Assembly (NCBI GenBank): GCA_020053475.1
Contig: JAGVNC010000099.1
Span: 1 to 55,334 of the forward strand
Direction: 5' to 3'
DNA from: Candidatus Omnitrophota bacterium
Lineage (GTDB): Bacteria > Omnitrophota > Gorgyraeia > Zapsychrales > Zapsychraceae
Length of the DNA: 55,334 bases
The translations under genes were made by a program, and so were the position numbers. The notes under the pieces were generated by a model. That model searched no databases. It saw nothing but the letters and a program-made list of their open reading frames with translations, and had not been told where the DNA came from. Below are positions 22,956-32,026 of this stretch, piece by piece; the first letter of the stretch is position 1, and each line of letters begins with the position of its first letter.

Positions 22956-24191
22956 ATGACGAGATATTCTCAAAGAATTTTCCAAGCACTATTTTTTTCG
23001 CTGACGTTATTAGCGATAGCGACCTTTTCTTGCGAGGCCTCGGATGGGCCTACAGGGGGAGACTGGGAAGAGCGATTCAAAACCCTCGAGAGCCGTGTCG
23101 GAGAACTTGAGGCTGAAAATAGTGCACTTAAGGACGAGGTCAAAACGTTAAAAATTCAACGCCAGGCACAGGAAGCTCCCATTTCTGGTTCTTCGGATCA
23201 GATTACCACTCTTAAGGAGCGTGTGACCAAAGTTGAGAAAGGATTATCCAAACAAGTACAGGTGGGGACGGGAAGTTTAAAAATTACCGGGCTTCTGCAG
23301 GGATGGTATGTGGTCGATCAGGATGCCAACGACCGCTTTCGTTTGCGCCGTTCTGAAATTAAATTCGCAGGAAAAATCGCCGAAGAACAACCCATCGAGT
23401 ATACCGTTATGATTGATCCAGCCCAACTGACAGAAGATGCATCACGAAAGAGTCCCTTGCAAGATGCTTTCATTACCTTGGGGTACATTCCACATCATAC
23501 CATTGACATTGGTCAGTACAAGGTCGGCCTAGGGGAAGAGGGAACGCGTTCCTCTGCCAAGATTGATACCATCGAGAGAGCTTATATCTCAAGAACGTTT
23601 GGTGACCAGCGGGATATCGGGGTCCGCCTGTCCGGCAAATGGCCGTATGTGGATTATAACGTGGGTGTTTTTAATGGTTCGGGGATGAACCAAGCCGATG
23701 CAAATGATCAAAAAGATATTGCCGGGCGGATGGTTTTTAAACCTTTTAAAGATAGCGAAAAATTAAAAGGTTTGGAAATGGGCGTTTCCGGCTATCATCG
23801 TCCAGCCCATGGAAATACCTTTGCGAAAAAAAGACTTGGGTTTGAATCACGTTATGAATACAAGAAATTCTCCATTAAAGGCGAATACATGAGCGGACAG
23901 GGAACAGCCTCATCAAGCGCCACGACCGAGAACAGGACTTTAGCCAACGGCTGGTATAGCCAACTGGGGTATTATTTTGTTCCCAAACTGCAAGGGGTCT
24001 TAAAATATGAGCAATATGATCCTAATGAAGAGGCCGCGAATGATAGGGCTCAAGAGACCACAGCAGGTTTAAATTATTTTATCGAAAAATACAATGCCAA
24101 ATTGCAGCTCAATTACATTCATAAAGATGAACAAAAAGCAAGCGAAGTGAATAACGACCAGGTTATTGGTGCCATCCAGGTGGCCTTCTAA
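22956..24191 (+). CDS. Outer-membrane porin, phosphate-selective porin O/P-like
   Basis: A 411-residue protein with a signal peptide ending near SCEAS. Residues about 40-75 form a short coiled coil (ERFKTLESRVGELEAENSAL) of the kind that anchors OprO/OprP-type porins to peptidoglycan, followed by a second helical stretch. The rest is a 16-strand-like barrel: FRLRRSEIKFAGKI, QDAFITLGYIPHHTIDIGQYKV and GLNYFIEKYNAKLQLNYI. It ends in AIQVAF with a terminal Phe for BAM recognition. It heads the molybdoenzyme locus with the Fe-S gene 11 bases later, so it probably admits the oxyanion or other substrate of that enzyme. RBS GGAGGG is good. Confidence 0.85.
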   Translation: MTRYSQRIFQALFFSLTLLAIATFSCEASDGPTGGDWEERFKTLESRVGELEAENSALKDEVKTLKIQRQAQEAPISGSSDQITTLKERVTKVEKGLSKQVQVGTGSLKITGLLQGWYVVDQDANDRFRLRRSEIKFAGKIAEEQPIEYTVMIDPAQLTEDASRKSPLQDAFITLGYIPHHTIDIGQYKVGLGEEGTRSSAKIDTIERAYISRTFGDQRDIGVRLSGKWPYVDYNVGVFNGSGMNQADANDQKDIAGRMVFKPFKDSEKLKGLEMGVSGYHRPAHGNTFAKKRLGFESRYEYKKFSIKGEYMSGQGTASSSATTENRTLANGWYSQLGYYFVPKLQGVLKYEQYDPNEEAANDRAQETTAGLNYFIEKYNAKLQLNYIHKDEQKASEVNNDQVIGAIQVAF

Positions 24192-24202
24192 GGAGGTGAC
24201 GA

Positions 24203-25042
24203 ATGGCTACGCCGACTAAATCAGAAACGATGTTTGAGGAGGTTATTGATCAGCAATTGGGACGCCGGTCATTCTTAAAGTTAACAGCGCTGGGCATTGT
24301 CAGCGCCGCGGCAGCGACACTTCCGGCAGAAATAGCGGAAGCCGCTAAAGAAGCTGTGACAAAGCGGAAGTTCCGTTACGGAATGGTGATTGATCTAAGA
24401 CGATGCGTAAACTGCAAGGCCTGCACGATTGCCTGCAAGCTGGAGAATAAAACACCTCCCGGAGTTGAATATAATCCGGTCATTGAAGAGGAGATAGGGG
24501 AGTATCCGTATGTCAAGCGCAACTGGTTTCCCAAACCATGTTTTCATTGTGAGAATCCTCCTTGTACGAATGTCTGCCCTGTAAGCGCTACTTATAAAAG
24601 ACCGGAAGATGGGATTGTGGTTGTTGATTACAAAAAATGTATCGGGTGCCGTTATTGCATCACGGCCTGTCCTTACGGAGCGCGTTATTTTGATTTTGGC
24701 GAGAATTATCCGGCGCAAGAAACGGATTATGGAAAGATCCTTTCGCCGGAATTTAAAGGAGAATATGGTCTGCGCAAAGAAGGCAAGAGCCCTGATGGGA
24801 ATGTCCGTAAATGCACTTTTTGCTTACATCTTCAGGATGAAAAGGGGCATTATAGCCGCCCACCCGCATGTTCTGAAACGTGCATGGCTAAAGCGATTCA
24901 TTTTGGCGATTTCGGTGAGAATTCCGATGGTGGCTGTATTACTCATCAGGATTGTAATTTAAAACAGCTCTTGGTGGCAAGAAGATGGATTCGATTAAAA
25001 GAAGAATTAGGAACTGAACCCAATGTTTATTATCTAATGTGA
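24203..25042 (+). CDS. Molybdoenzyme 4Fe-4S electron-transfer subunit (PsrB/ArrB-like)
   Basis: A 279-residue protein with a Tat signal (GRRSFLKLTALGIVSAAAAT). Ferredoxin cysteine groups occur in order: CVNCKACTIAC, CFHCENPPCTNVC, CIGCRYCITAC, and CTFC ... CSETC, giving four cluster sites. This is the standard electron wire of DMSO-reductase-family complexes. It passes electrons between the NrfD quinone subunit and the molybdenum subunit encoded next. An insert at about residues 175-205 lies between the third and fourth clusters. RBS AAGGAGG lies 6 bases before the ATG. Operon order is Fe-S, NrfD, Mo, TorD. Confidence 0.93.
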   Translation: MATPTKSETMFEEVIDQQLGRRSFLKLTALGIVSAAAATLPAEIAEAAKEAVTKRKFRYGMVIDLRRCVNCKACTIACKLENKTPPGVEYNPVIEEEIGEYPYVKRNWFPKPCFHCENPPCTNVCPVSATYKRPEDGIVVVDYKKCIGCRYCITACPYGARYFDFGENYPAQETDYGKILSPEFKGEYGLRKEGKSPDGNVRKCTFCLHLQDEKGHYSRPPACSETCMAKAIHFGDFGENSDGGCITHQDCNLKQLLVARRWIRLKEELGTEPNVYYLM

Positions 25043-25050
25043 GGCGCCAT

Positions 25051-26181
25051 ATGATTAAAAAATTGTTGTGGGGTGTTTGGTTAGTCTTTTTTGGTATTGG
25101 GGCCGTAGGGGTCTGGCAAAGATTAGTCTATGGGCATCACTTCGCAAATTATGGATCGTTTGTGCCCTGGGGATTATGGGTTGCAGCTTATATTTACTTT
25201 GTAGGGCTATCAGCGGGATCATTTCTTCTCTCTTCTTTAATTTATGTGTTTAATGTGAAGCAATTGGAGCCCATAGGGCGATTATCACTTGTTACCGCGA
25301 CAATCACTTTATTTATGGCTTTGCTTTCCATCTGGTTTGATATTGGCCACATGGAACGCTTTTGGTATGTATTTGCCAGCCCCAATTTTCATTCGATGAT
25401 GGCCTGGATGATTTGGCTTTATACAGCGTATTTTATTTTATTGCTCGCAGAACTGTACACCGTCTTTCAAAACCATAGTGAGAAGCAGCAAAGAATTATG
25501 AAAATACTCGGCTCAATAGGAGTTCCTTTGGCTATTGCTTTTCACGGCGGGGTGGGCGCACTTTTTGGCGTTGTCGGTGCAAGAATATATTGGCATTCCT
25601 CGATGTTTCCAATTTTATTTTTAACCGGGGCGCTAACTTCCGGAGGGGCATTATTGTTGGCTATTGTTGCGTGGTTTTGGCCTCACAAAAATGTTCAGCA
25701 TCAACAGCTTGTTCGGTTCCTCGCCCAAATCACTCTAGGTTTATTGTTATTCGATTTACTTTTGGAATGGGCTGAAATTTCTATTCCGCTTTGGGGGGGC
25801 ATGACAGAGCATACAGCCAGCTTAAAACTTATCTTATTTGGCCCTTATTGGTGGGTCTTCTGGATTCTTCACTTATTCATGGGAACTCTAGTCCCGATTA
25901 TCCTTCTTCTTAAAGGACTTAAGAAACCCTATGTAGCAGGTTGGGGCGGGGCATTGATTGCAATCTTGTTTTTGACGGTACGTTTAAATTTGGTTATTCC
26001 GGGGCAAGCCGTTCCTATTCTTTCAGGGATCGAGGAGGCCATTAAAAATCATCGATTAACGACAGCCTACGTACCCAGTCTTCATGAATGGATGGTGTTA
26101 TCATTCATTGTTTGTTTAGGAATACTTGTCTTTAGCCTTGCAAAAAGAAAATTAAACATCTTCCATTTGGAAGCGAGGTGA
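25051..26181 (+). CDS. NrfD/PsrC-family membrane anchor of the molybdoenzyme
   Basis: A 376-residue membrane protein with about nine or ten helices. Conserved NrfD elements are visible: ANYGSFVPWGLWVAAYIYFVGLSAGSF, the FDIGHMERFW segment and AFHGGVGALFGVVGAR. It provides the quinone site for the Fe-S and Mo subunits. I chose ATG 25051 over an upstream GTG at 25039 that overlaps the previous stop, because GAGG stands 6 bases before this ATG and the hydrophobic start MIKKLLWG is sensible. Its stop codon is adjacent to the next gene's start region. Confidence 0.92.
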   Translation: MIKKLLWGVWLVFFGIGAVGVWQRLVYGHHFANYGSFVPWGLWVAAYIYFVGLSAGSFLLSSLIYVFNVKQLEPIGRLSLVTATITLFMALLSIWFDIGHMERFWYVFASPNFHSMMAWMIWLYTAYFILLLAELYTVFQNHSEKQQRIMKILGSIGVPLAIAFHGGVGALFGVVGARIYWHSSMFPILFLTGALTSGGALLLAIVAWFWPHKNVQHQQLVRFLAQITLGLLLFDLLLEWAEISIPLWGGMTEHTASLKLILFGPYWWVFWILHLFMGTLVPIILLLKGLKKPYVAGWGGALIAILFLTVRLNLVIPGQAVPILSGIEEAIKNHRLTTAYVPSLHEWMVLSFIVCLGILVFSLAKRKLNIFHLEAR

Positions 26182-26186
26182 TATCC

Positions 26187-28637
26187 ATGCATCCCATAAA
26201 TCGTCGAGAATTTCTGAAGTTAACTGGTGTTGTCGGAAGCGGTATTTTAGGGGCCGGGGCCTTAAGGCCTCTTAAGGCCATTGCAAAGGAAGAATTGGGG
26301 CGCGGGCCGTACGATAACGGCAAATGGATTCCTTCTTGCTGTCATATGTGCGGAGGAACGACCGGGATTATGTGCCAGGTCGTGGACGGGCGCCTTGTTC
26401 GCATTAAACCGAATAATCATAATCCGGTAGGTTTTACGAATATCTCTGATGATTTCTTCGCCAACGCTGACAAAGAAGGGGCCGTGATGTGTCCTAAGGG
26501 GAATGCGGGAATCATGGCGCTTTATGATCCGGACCGCGTTCGACAACCTTTGCGAAGGACCAATCCGCAGAAAGGGATCGGCATTGATCCTCAGTGGAAA
26601 GTTATTTCGTGGGAAGAGGCTTATTCAGAAATTGTGTCGAAACTTAAAAACCTCCGTGATGCCGGAGAGGCCCATCAGTTACTTTGGTTTTCCGAGGATC
26701 ATTGCTTTACCCATATTCAAGATGATTTCTGTAAATTGTTTGGAACGCCCAATTACAATATGCACTCAAATCTTTGCGATGTTGGGCGGAAGGCCTCTTT
26801 TAAAATTCTCATGGGCGATGAGCGGCCCCTCATCGACGCTATTAATTCTAAATATATGCTGATCTTTGGTTGGAATCCTTTGTCAGCCACCAAGTGGTCT
26901 CATTTACCCAGGATCATTACCAGAGGAGTGGAACGGGGAGCTAAGTTGGTCGTTGTGGATCCGCATCTTTCTTATACCGCATCGAAAGCCCATCAATGGG
27001 TTCCTCTTCGGCCAGGGACAGACGGAGCTCTGGCTTTAGCCATGGCCCATGTCATTCTTCGTGATAATCTTCAAGACCAGGCTTTCATCGATGAATGGGT
27101 GACGGGGTTTACTGAATTCCGCGAATATGTAAAAGATAAAACACCTCAATGGGCGGAAGGGATTACGACGGTCCCAGCCAAAACTATCGAGCAGGTTGCC
27201 CGTGAATTTGCTTCAACAAAACCGGCCTTGGTGGATGTTTGGTCAGGCACACATCATACCAATGGCGTTTATGCAGGCTGGGCCATCGGGAGTCTGGCCG
27301 TAATTACAGGCAATGTTGAAAAGCCAGGGACCCTTGTATTGCCGGATAAGAAAGGTAATAAACATATTGAAGTCGAAGCGGATGAAGCCGCTAAAGTAAC
27401 TTTAAAGCAGCCGCGTTTTGACGGCGGGAAAGACAAATATCCTTATTTCAACAAATCGGGAGTTTATGCCGAGATCATCAATCGTTTGAGCAAAGGGGGC
27501 GGTCCTTACCAGCCAAAGATGGGGATGATTGTTTTTCAAAATCTTCTTATGGCGGTTGTTGGCACAAAGAATGTTGAAACTGCGCTTCGGAAATTTGAGT
27601 TCCTTGTTGTGGTCGATACGATGTTGAGTGAGACAGCAGAATTTGCCGATATTGTGATCCCCGGCACAACTTATCTTGAGCGTTACGATTTGAATAATCA
27701 TTGGGTGACTTGGCCGATCCTTGGGTTACGTCAGCCCGTTGTGAAACCGCTTTTTGGCCAGCCGGCGGAATATGAATTTGTCTGTGAACTTGGCCGACGG
27801 CTTGGTCTGAAAGAAGGGAATGGAGGAGATTTCTTCTGGACAGGGCATATGTCTCATCAGAGGATCGAGGATAAGACAAAATGGTATGAAGAGCTTTTGA
27901 GTAAAGAATTAAAAGAAGGGGAGCCGAAGATCACACTTGAAGAGTTGAAAGCGCTCCCTGGCGCCACATGGGTCAGTAAAAATGGAACAAAATACAATAA
28001 GCATACGGGTGCCATTGCGCCTGAAAAAGTACAGGATGCCTTTACCGAAGGGGCTCTTCTTTTTTCAAAGAAAAAAGACGGATCCAAAGACAAACAGATT
28101 GGTATGCTTAAAGCAGATGGGACAGCTGTTCGCGGCTTCATGACACCTTCCGGCAAATTGGAGTTGTACGCCGCCAAACATACCGGTAAAAAAGATGCCA
28201 ATGGAAAAGAACTTTCTCCCTTGCCTGCCTATGAACCGCGGGAGTGGCAACCGGACGATAAATATCCATTGTATTTGATTAACTGGAAAGAGGCGTCCCA
28301 GACACACTCGCGCACGCAGAATAATGCGTTTTTAGCAGAGATTAAATCCACGGATGGATTGCGAATGAATAAAAAAACAGCCCAGCGACTTGGGATTAGC
28401 CAGCATGATGAAGTATGGGTTGAATCGCCTTACGGAAAAGTAAAAATGAAAATTGAATTAACTGAAGGGATCCATCCTGAAGTGGTCGGGACCCAGCATG
28501 GCTGGGGACACTGGGCCTTGGGGCGCATTGCCAAGGGCCGTGGGGCTCATACCGGGATTTTGGCACCGACAAAACCCTGTGCTCTGTCTGGTCAATCCCT
28601 TAACAAGGAGATTTGTGTGAATGTTACCAAAGCTTGA
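26187..28637 (+). CDS. Molybdopterin oxidoreductase catalytic subunit, Arr/Arx/Srd-like branch, substrate unknown
   Basis: An 816-residue member of the DMSO reductase family with a Tat signal (NRREFLKLTG). ATG 26187 is preferred over GTG 26178 because GAGGTGAT stands about 6 bases upstream. A 4Fe-4S site is formed by CHMC, a more distant Cys (IMC) and CPKG. The Mo ligand is probably the Cys in HSNLCD (about residue 197), as in thiosulfate, polysulfide and arsenate reductases. LYDPDRVRQPLRRTNPQKG and KGIGIDP closely resemble ArrA, but the ArrA RGRYS motif is replaced by FSEDHCF. The C-terminal domain includes GTQHGWGH. Porin, Fe-S, NrfD, TorD and Tat genes surround it. Candidate substrates are arsenic, selenium, sulfur or nitrogen oxyanions; none is proved. 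Confidence 0.9.
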   Translation: MHPINRREFLKLTGVVGSGILGAGALRPLKAIAKEELGRGPYDNGKWIPSCCHMCGGTTGIMCQVVDGRLVRIKPNNHNPVGFTNISDDFFANADKEGAVMCPKGNAGIMALYDPDRVRQPLRRTNPQKGIGIDPQWKVISWEEAYSEIVSKLKNLRDAGEAHQLLWFSEDHCFTHIQDDFCKLFGTPNYNMHSNLCDVGRKASFKILMGDERPLIDAINSKYMLIFGWNPLSATKWSHLPRIITRGVERGAKLVVVDPHLSYTASKAHQWVPLRPGTDGALALAMAHVILRDNLQDQAFIDEWVTGFTEFREYVKDKTPQWAEGITTVPAKTIEQVAREFASTKPALVDVWSGTHHTNGVYAGWAIGSLAVITGNVEKPGTLVLPDKKGNKHIEVEADEAAKVTLKQPRFDGGKDKYPYFNKSGVYAEIINRLSKGGGPYQPKMGMIVFQNLLMAVVGTKNVETALRKFEFLVVVDTMLSETAEFADIVIPGTTYLERYDLNNHWVTWPILGLRQPVVKPLFGQPAEYEFVCELGRRLGLKEGNGGDFFWTGHMSHQRIEDKTKWYEELLSKELKEGEPKITLEELKALPGATWVSKNGTKYNKHTGAIAPEKVQDAFTEGALLFSKKKDGSKDKQIGMLKADGTAVRGFMTPSGKLELYAAKHTGKKDANGKELSPLPAYEPREWQPDDKYPLYLINWKEASQTHSRTQNNAFLAEIKSTDGLRMNKKTAQRLGISQHDEVWVESPYGKVKMKIELTEGIHPEVVGTQHGWGHWALGRIAKGRGAHTGILAPTKPCALSGQSLNKEICVNVTKA

Positions 28638-29313
28638 AAATCAGGAGAATCAAGCACTGTTAAACCAGGAAATCGCCGGGGGGTATTTCTTGTTTGCCAG
28701 TCTTTTTTATCAGCCCCCCAGGCAGGATTTTTTAAAGATGATCATCGAGGCCCAACTTTTAACCCAAGCCAGGAATATTCATCATCAAGGTATTGAGCCA
28801 CTGGCTAAAAGTATTGAGGACCCCCGGTGGCTTCATCAAGAAGAAAAAATTGCGGTTGAATTCGCTTCTTTGTTTGTGGTCCCTGGGCAAGGCATGATAA
28901 CCCCTTACGAATCTTATTATTGCGATACACTCATCATTGATCATTCAACGGCGTGTTCTCCCTATTTTCAATCCCAAGAAGGGTCTGTGGGTTTAAAAGG
29001 GTTTTTGGGAGGAAATTCTAACCAGTCTGTTCAGGCCCTTTATAAAAAATTTGGATTTGAGATCAATCCCGCCTTTTTTGATTTACCCGATCATGTCTCC
29101 GCCGAGTTGGAATTTATTGGCAAACTTTACGAATCGGGATATTATGCGGAAGCAGAAAATTTCCATCAAAAACATTTGGGTAGATGGGTCGGATTGTTTT
29201 TAAATAAACTTTCTGGGCAGGCAAAGTCAAGTTTTTACAGAGCTGTCGCCGAAAGTCTCCAAGGATTTTTGTCGATGTATGATGGAAGGAGGGACGGAAA
29301 ATGTTTGGACTAG
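28621..29313 (+). CDS. TorD/DmsD-family molybdoenzyme chaperone
   Basis: A 230-residue, mostly helical cytoplasmic protein. Features of the family are seen: an N-terminal YFLFASLFYQPP segment, TPYESYYCD, and PDHVSAELEFIGKLYE in the second half (usually PDHLxxELxFM). It binds the Tat signal and apo-form of the molybdenum subunit until cofactor is inserted. The ATG overlaps the end of the Mo subunit gene by 17 bases, and AAGGAG lies 10 bases upstream. The 3' end overlaps tatA by 13 bases. Length is normal for the family. Confidence 0.88.
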   Translation: MLPKLENQENQALLNQEIAGGYFLFASLFYQPPRQDFLKMIIEAQLLTQARNIHHQGIEPLAKSIEDPRWLHQEEKIAVEFASLFVVPGQGMITPYESYYCDTLIIDHSTACSPYFQSQEGSVGLKGFLGGNSNQSVQALYKKFGFEINPAFFDLPDHVSAELEFIGKLYESGYYAEAENFHQKHLGRWVGLFLNKLSGQAKSSFYRAVAESLQGFLSMYDGRRDGKCLD

Positions 29314-29465
29314 GAATGCCAGAGTTGATTGTTATATTTTTCATCATTTTGATTTTGTTTGGGGGTAGTCGAGTCGTAGATATTGCCAAGGGTTTGGGCA
29401 AGTCGATCAAGGAATTCAAGAATGCAGTATCCGACAAAGAAAACTCCTCTCAAACCAAGACATAA
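29301..29465 (+). CDS. tatA: Twin-arginine translocase subunit TatA, short
   Basis: A 54-residue protein easily missed by length filters. It has the TatA architecture: MFGLGMPELI, a single transmembrane helix (IVIFFIILILF), the conserved FG hinge (LFGGSR), and an amphipathic helix VVDIAKGLGKSIKEFK followed by an acidic, polar tail. It forms the pore for folded Tat substrates, which here include the Fe-S and Mo subunits just upstream. Its start overlaps the end of the TorD gene and tatC follows after 161 bases. GGAGG lies upstream of the ATG. Confidence 0.93.
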   Translation: MFGLGMPELIVIFFIILILFGGSRVVDIAKGLGKSIKEFKNAVSDKENSSQTKT

Positions 29466-29626
29466 CGTATAACGCTCCGAGTCCTATGGCCTACGTTCGC
29501 TCGCGTCGTGAGTGAATATGGTTTATGGACCGATTCGGGGTATCTCGCGGGAAACCGAATACCCTCCTCGTAACTGCTGATAAAAGCAGGTTATCCGATT
29601 TACTCGGGTAGTTTGGAAAGGGGCCT

Positions 29627-30343
29627 ATGGGAATAGACGATAAACAGATTTCAATTGGCGCGCATTTAGACGAATTCCGCCGAAGGATTATCGTTGTCGC
29701 TATTTTTTTTATAATTCTTGCCAGCATATCGTTTTATTTTATTGAAGATATTTTACGCCTTCTCAAGCTCCCTGCCGGTTCGCATCTGGGCACACTTTCC
29801 GTCTTCAGCCCGACAGCCGCTATCCTGGCTTTTATTAAAATTGGGTTCTTTGCCGGTTTCATCCTCACAACCCCCGTCCTTTTGTATGAAATTTGGATGT
29901 TTATCCTTCCGGCGCTTGAACGAAGGCACGCGCGTTACGGTCTATTATTTGTGTTATCGGGTGTCGTTTTGTTTATCGCCGGTATTTTATTCAGTTTTTA
30001 TTTTTTGGTCCCGGCATCCTTGAAATTTTTGTTAAATATCGGTAAAGGGGAATTGCAATTCATTATCTCTTTGGATTCGTATATCTCTTTTGTACTCCTT
30101 TTTTTGGTGGCCGGAGGGGTGGTATTTGAGATGCCGGCGATGGTCTTTATATTGGCCAAACTGGGAATTTTAACAGCACAAAAAATGATCCGCTCCTGGA
30201 AGCTGGCCATTGTCGTTATTGTCACCGTAGCCGCGCTTTTGACGCCGACACCCGATATTGTTAATATGGCCTTAATGTCTTTGCCGATGTTTCTGCTTTA
30301 TATTGTATCAATTGGAGTGGCGGGATTGGCACAAAGGCGGTGA
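29627..30343 (+). CDS. tatC: Twin-arginine translocase subunit TatC
   Basis: A 238-residue protein with six transmembrane helices. TatC signatures are present: HLDEFRRRII at the N terminus (usual HLxELRxRL), SPTAAILAFIKIGFFAGFILTTPVLLYEIWMFILPAL in the first loop/helix region, and FEMPAMVFILAKLGI (usual FExP). It recognises twin-arginine signals and recruits TatA. AAAGGGG stands before the ATG. The 161-base gap after tatA holds short imperfect hairpins only. Dedicated Tat genes in a molybdoenzyme locus suggest coexpression with their substrates. Confidence 0.94.
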   Translation: MGIDDKQISIGAHLDEFRRRIIVVAIFFIILASISFYFIEDILRLLKLPAGSHLGTLSVFSPTAAILAFIKIGFFAGFILTTPVLLYEIWMFILPALERRHARYGLLFVLSGVVLFIAGILFSFYFLVPASLKFLLNIGKGELQFIISLDSYISFVLLFLVAGGVVFEMPAMVFILAKLGILTAQKMIRSWKLAIVVIVTVAALLTPTPDIVNMALMSLPMFLLYIVSIGVAGLAQRR

Positions 30344-30397
30344 ATCGTTCGCTAATAAAAGCGATTTTATAATACATACTTAAAAATAGGAGGGAAC

Positions 30398-30724
30398 ATG
30401 GAATCGGTATCCGCACCACCGAAGATGTACGAAACGTTTAACAAGCGTTATCCCAAACTCAAACAGGCCTATGAATTAATTGCCCAAGCCGGGAAAGACG
30501 GCCCGTTGGATGAACGGACAGCAAGGCTCATTAAACTCGGGATAGTGCTGGGGGCCATGCGGGAAGGGGCCGTGCATGCGAATGTGCGTAAGGCCTTAAC
30601 CTTAGGGATCTCAAAAGAAGAAATTGAGCAGGTTGTATGTTTAGCGGCTCGAACACTGGGGCTCCCGTCAACGGTGGCTGTTTATTCGTGGATCCAAGAT
30701 GTCCTTAAGAAGGGACAAAAATAG
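30398..30724 (+). CDS. Carboxymuconolactone decarboxylase/AhpD-like family protein
   Basis: A 108-residue helical protein. The CMD-domain pattern is clear: ERTARLIKLGIVLGAMREGAVHANVRKALTLGISKEEIEQVV. The redox CXXC pair of AhpD is absent; its place is taken by an Arg/Glu-rich REGAVH stretch, so peroxidase activity of the AhpD kind is unlikely. The location between tatC and moaA is of unclear meaning. AGGAGGG precedes the ATG. No specific reaction can be assigned. Confidence 0.85.
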   Translation: MESVSAPPKMYETFNKRYPKLKQAYELIAQAGKDGPLDERTARLIKLGIVLGAMREGAVHANVRKALTLGISKEEIEQVVCLAARTLGLPSTVAVYSWIQDVLKKGQK

Positions 30725-30757
30725 GAATCACGCTATTCAATTTTTCAAGAAATCACG

Positions 30758-31717
30758 ATGAATAACAATTGTTCAACATCTTGTATAGTCGATAATAACG
30801 GGCGTGTCATGCATAAACTACGCGTCCAATTGACGGATGCCTGTAATTTCAGGTGTTTTTATTGCATGCCTCCTGACGCCCGCTTCCTTTCTTCGTTAGA
30901 GCGTCTTCGCGCCTCGGAATTAATTGGGATATGTTCGGCATTAGTGGATTTGGGGATTGATGAGATAAGGCTTTCCGGGGGTGAACCAACGATACGCAAA
31001 GACTTTGATGAAATCGTCCGTGGCTTGTCTGATCTGCCATTAAAGAAACTGGGAGTCACAACCAATGGATTTTGTCTCGAGGAGAAGCTGTCGGTTCTGA
31101 AGGATACGCGCTGTCAGCACATCAATGTGAGCCTTGACAGCTTAAAGGAAGAACGATTCCAGGCCATAACTAAGGCCAATCATTTTAAAAATGTTTACCG
31201 GGGGATTCTTTCAGCCCAAGCGATGGGATTTCATCTTAAAGTGAATGTTGTCCTCATGCGGGGAGTCAATGATGACGAAATTCTCGATTTCTTGGAATTC
31301 TCAAGGAGACATCATATTGAAGTGAGGTTTCTGGAATTGATGAAAATCGGCTGTGCCCGGCTGAACCATGAACGTCATTTTATCCCCGCAAAAGAAATCA
31401 TCGGAAAAATAGAAGAACGCCATTCATTGACCCCGCTTTCTGTGAACATTGATTCGACGGCGTTTAATTTTGTTACCGATCATGGTGCTAAAATCGGTTT
31501 CATTGCTTCAGAATCACAGCCGTTTTGCGGATTTTGTTCGCGGCTTCGTTTAACCGCAAGTGGGATTTTAAGATCCTGTTTGATGTCAGAAAGAGGGATT
31601 AGTTTGAGGGGAAAGGACAGGTCACAGTATCTCGAAATTTTAAAAACTGTAATAGCCATGAAGCCGATGGATCGCCTGGAAAAAATCGGCCAGCCTATGT
31701 ATCAAATTGGAGGATAA
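30758..31717 (+). CDS. moaA: GTP 3',8-cyclase MoaA (molybdenum cofactor synthesis)
   Basis: A 319-residue radical SAM enzyme that starts molybdopterin synthesis by converting GTP to 3',8-cyclo-GTP. The N-terminal cluster motif is CNFRCFYC, followed by RLSGGEPTIRKD. The second 4Fe-4S site that binds GTP is present at FCGFCSRLRLTASGILRSC. The protein ends in the conserved Gly-Gly needed for activity (QIGG). It is placed behind the Tat genes and in front of two MOSC genes, consistent with serving the local molybdoenzyme. The stop is adjacent to the next ATG. Confidence 0.95.
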   Translation: MNNNCSTSCIVDNNGRVMHKLRVQLTDACNFRCFYCMPPDARFLSSLERLRASELIGICSALVDLGIDEIRLSGGEPTIRKDFDEIVRGLSDLPLKKLGVTTNGFCLEEKLSVLKDTRCQHINVSLDSLKEERFQAITKANHFKNVYRGILSAQAMGFHLKVNVVLMRGVNDDEILDFLEFSRRHHIEVRFLELMKIGCARLNHERHFIPAKEIIGKIEERHSLTPLSVNIDSTAFNFVTDHGAKIGFIASESQPFCGFCSRLRLTASGILRSCLMSERGISLRGKDRSQYLEILKTVIAMKPMDRLEKIGQPMYQIGG

Positions 31718-31990
31718 ATGGATAAACAATTAACTGATGATAAAATCAATGGGGCAGTGTTGGTGATATCAATTTCCGAAAGCCGGGGTATCAAAAAACG
31801 AAATGTCGAATTCGCAGAATTAAGGGAGGATTTTGGGATTGTCAATGACGCCCATGCAGGCAAATGGCACAGACAGATTAGTCTTCTTGCCATAGAGCCT
31901 ATGCAGAAGATTAAAGAGAAGGGCTTGAATGTCAAGTTCGGGGATTTTGCCGAGAATATTTTCCCGCGTATTAAAGGGTGGAACAATTAA
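31718..31990 (+). pseudogene. Truncated MOSC-domain protein
   Basis: A 90-residue frame starting directly after the moaA stop. It reads like the first half of a MOSC domain: AVLVISISESRGIKKRN, REDFGIVNDAHAGKWHRQISLLAIE, GDFAENI. After GDFAENI the homology ends with FPRIKGWNN and a stop, where family members continue for roughly 60 more residues with the conserved Cys. No other frame restores it. It is probably an inactivated duplicate of the adjacent full MOSC gene, or a short form of unknown use. MOSC proteins bind or sort Mo/sulfur groups. Confidence 0.65.
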
Positions 31991-32026
31991 ACCACTAAAT
32001 CAGCCGTAGTTTTTCAGGATCATAAA

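Noticed and set aside
26187-28637. Classical respiratory arsenate reductase ArrA
   Set aside because: The overall branch fits, but the RGRYS active-site motif is not present and the Fe-S spacing differs, so the symbol was withheld.
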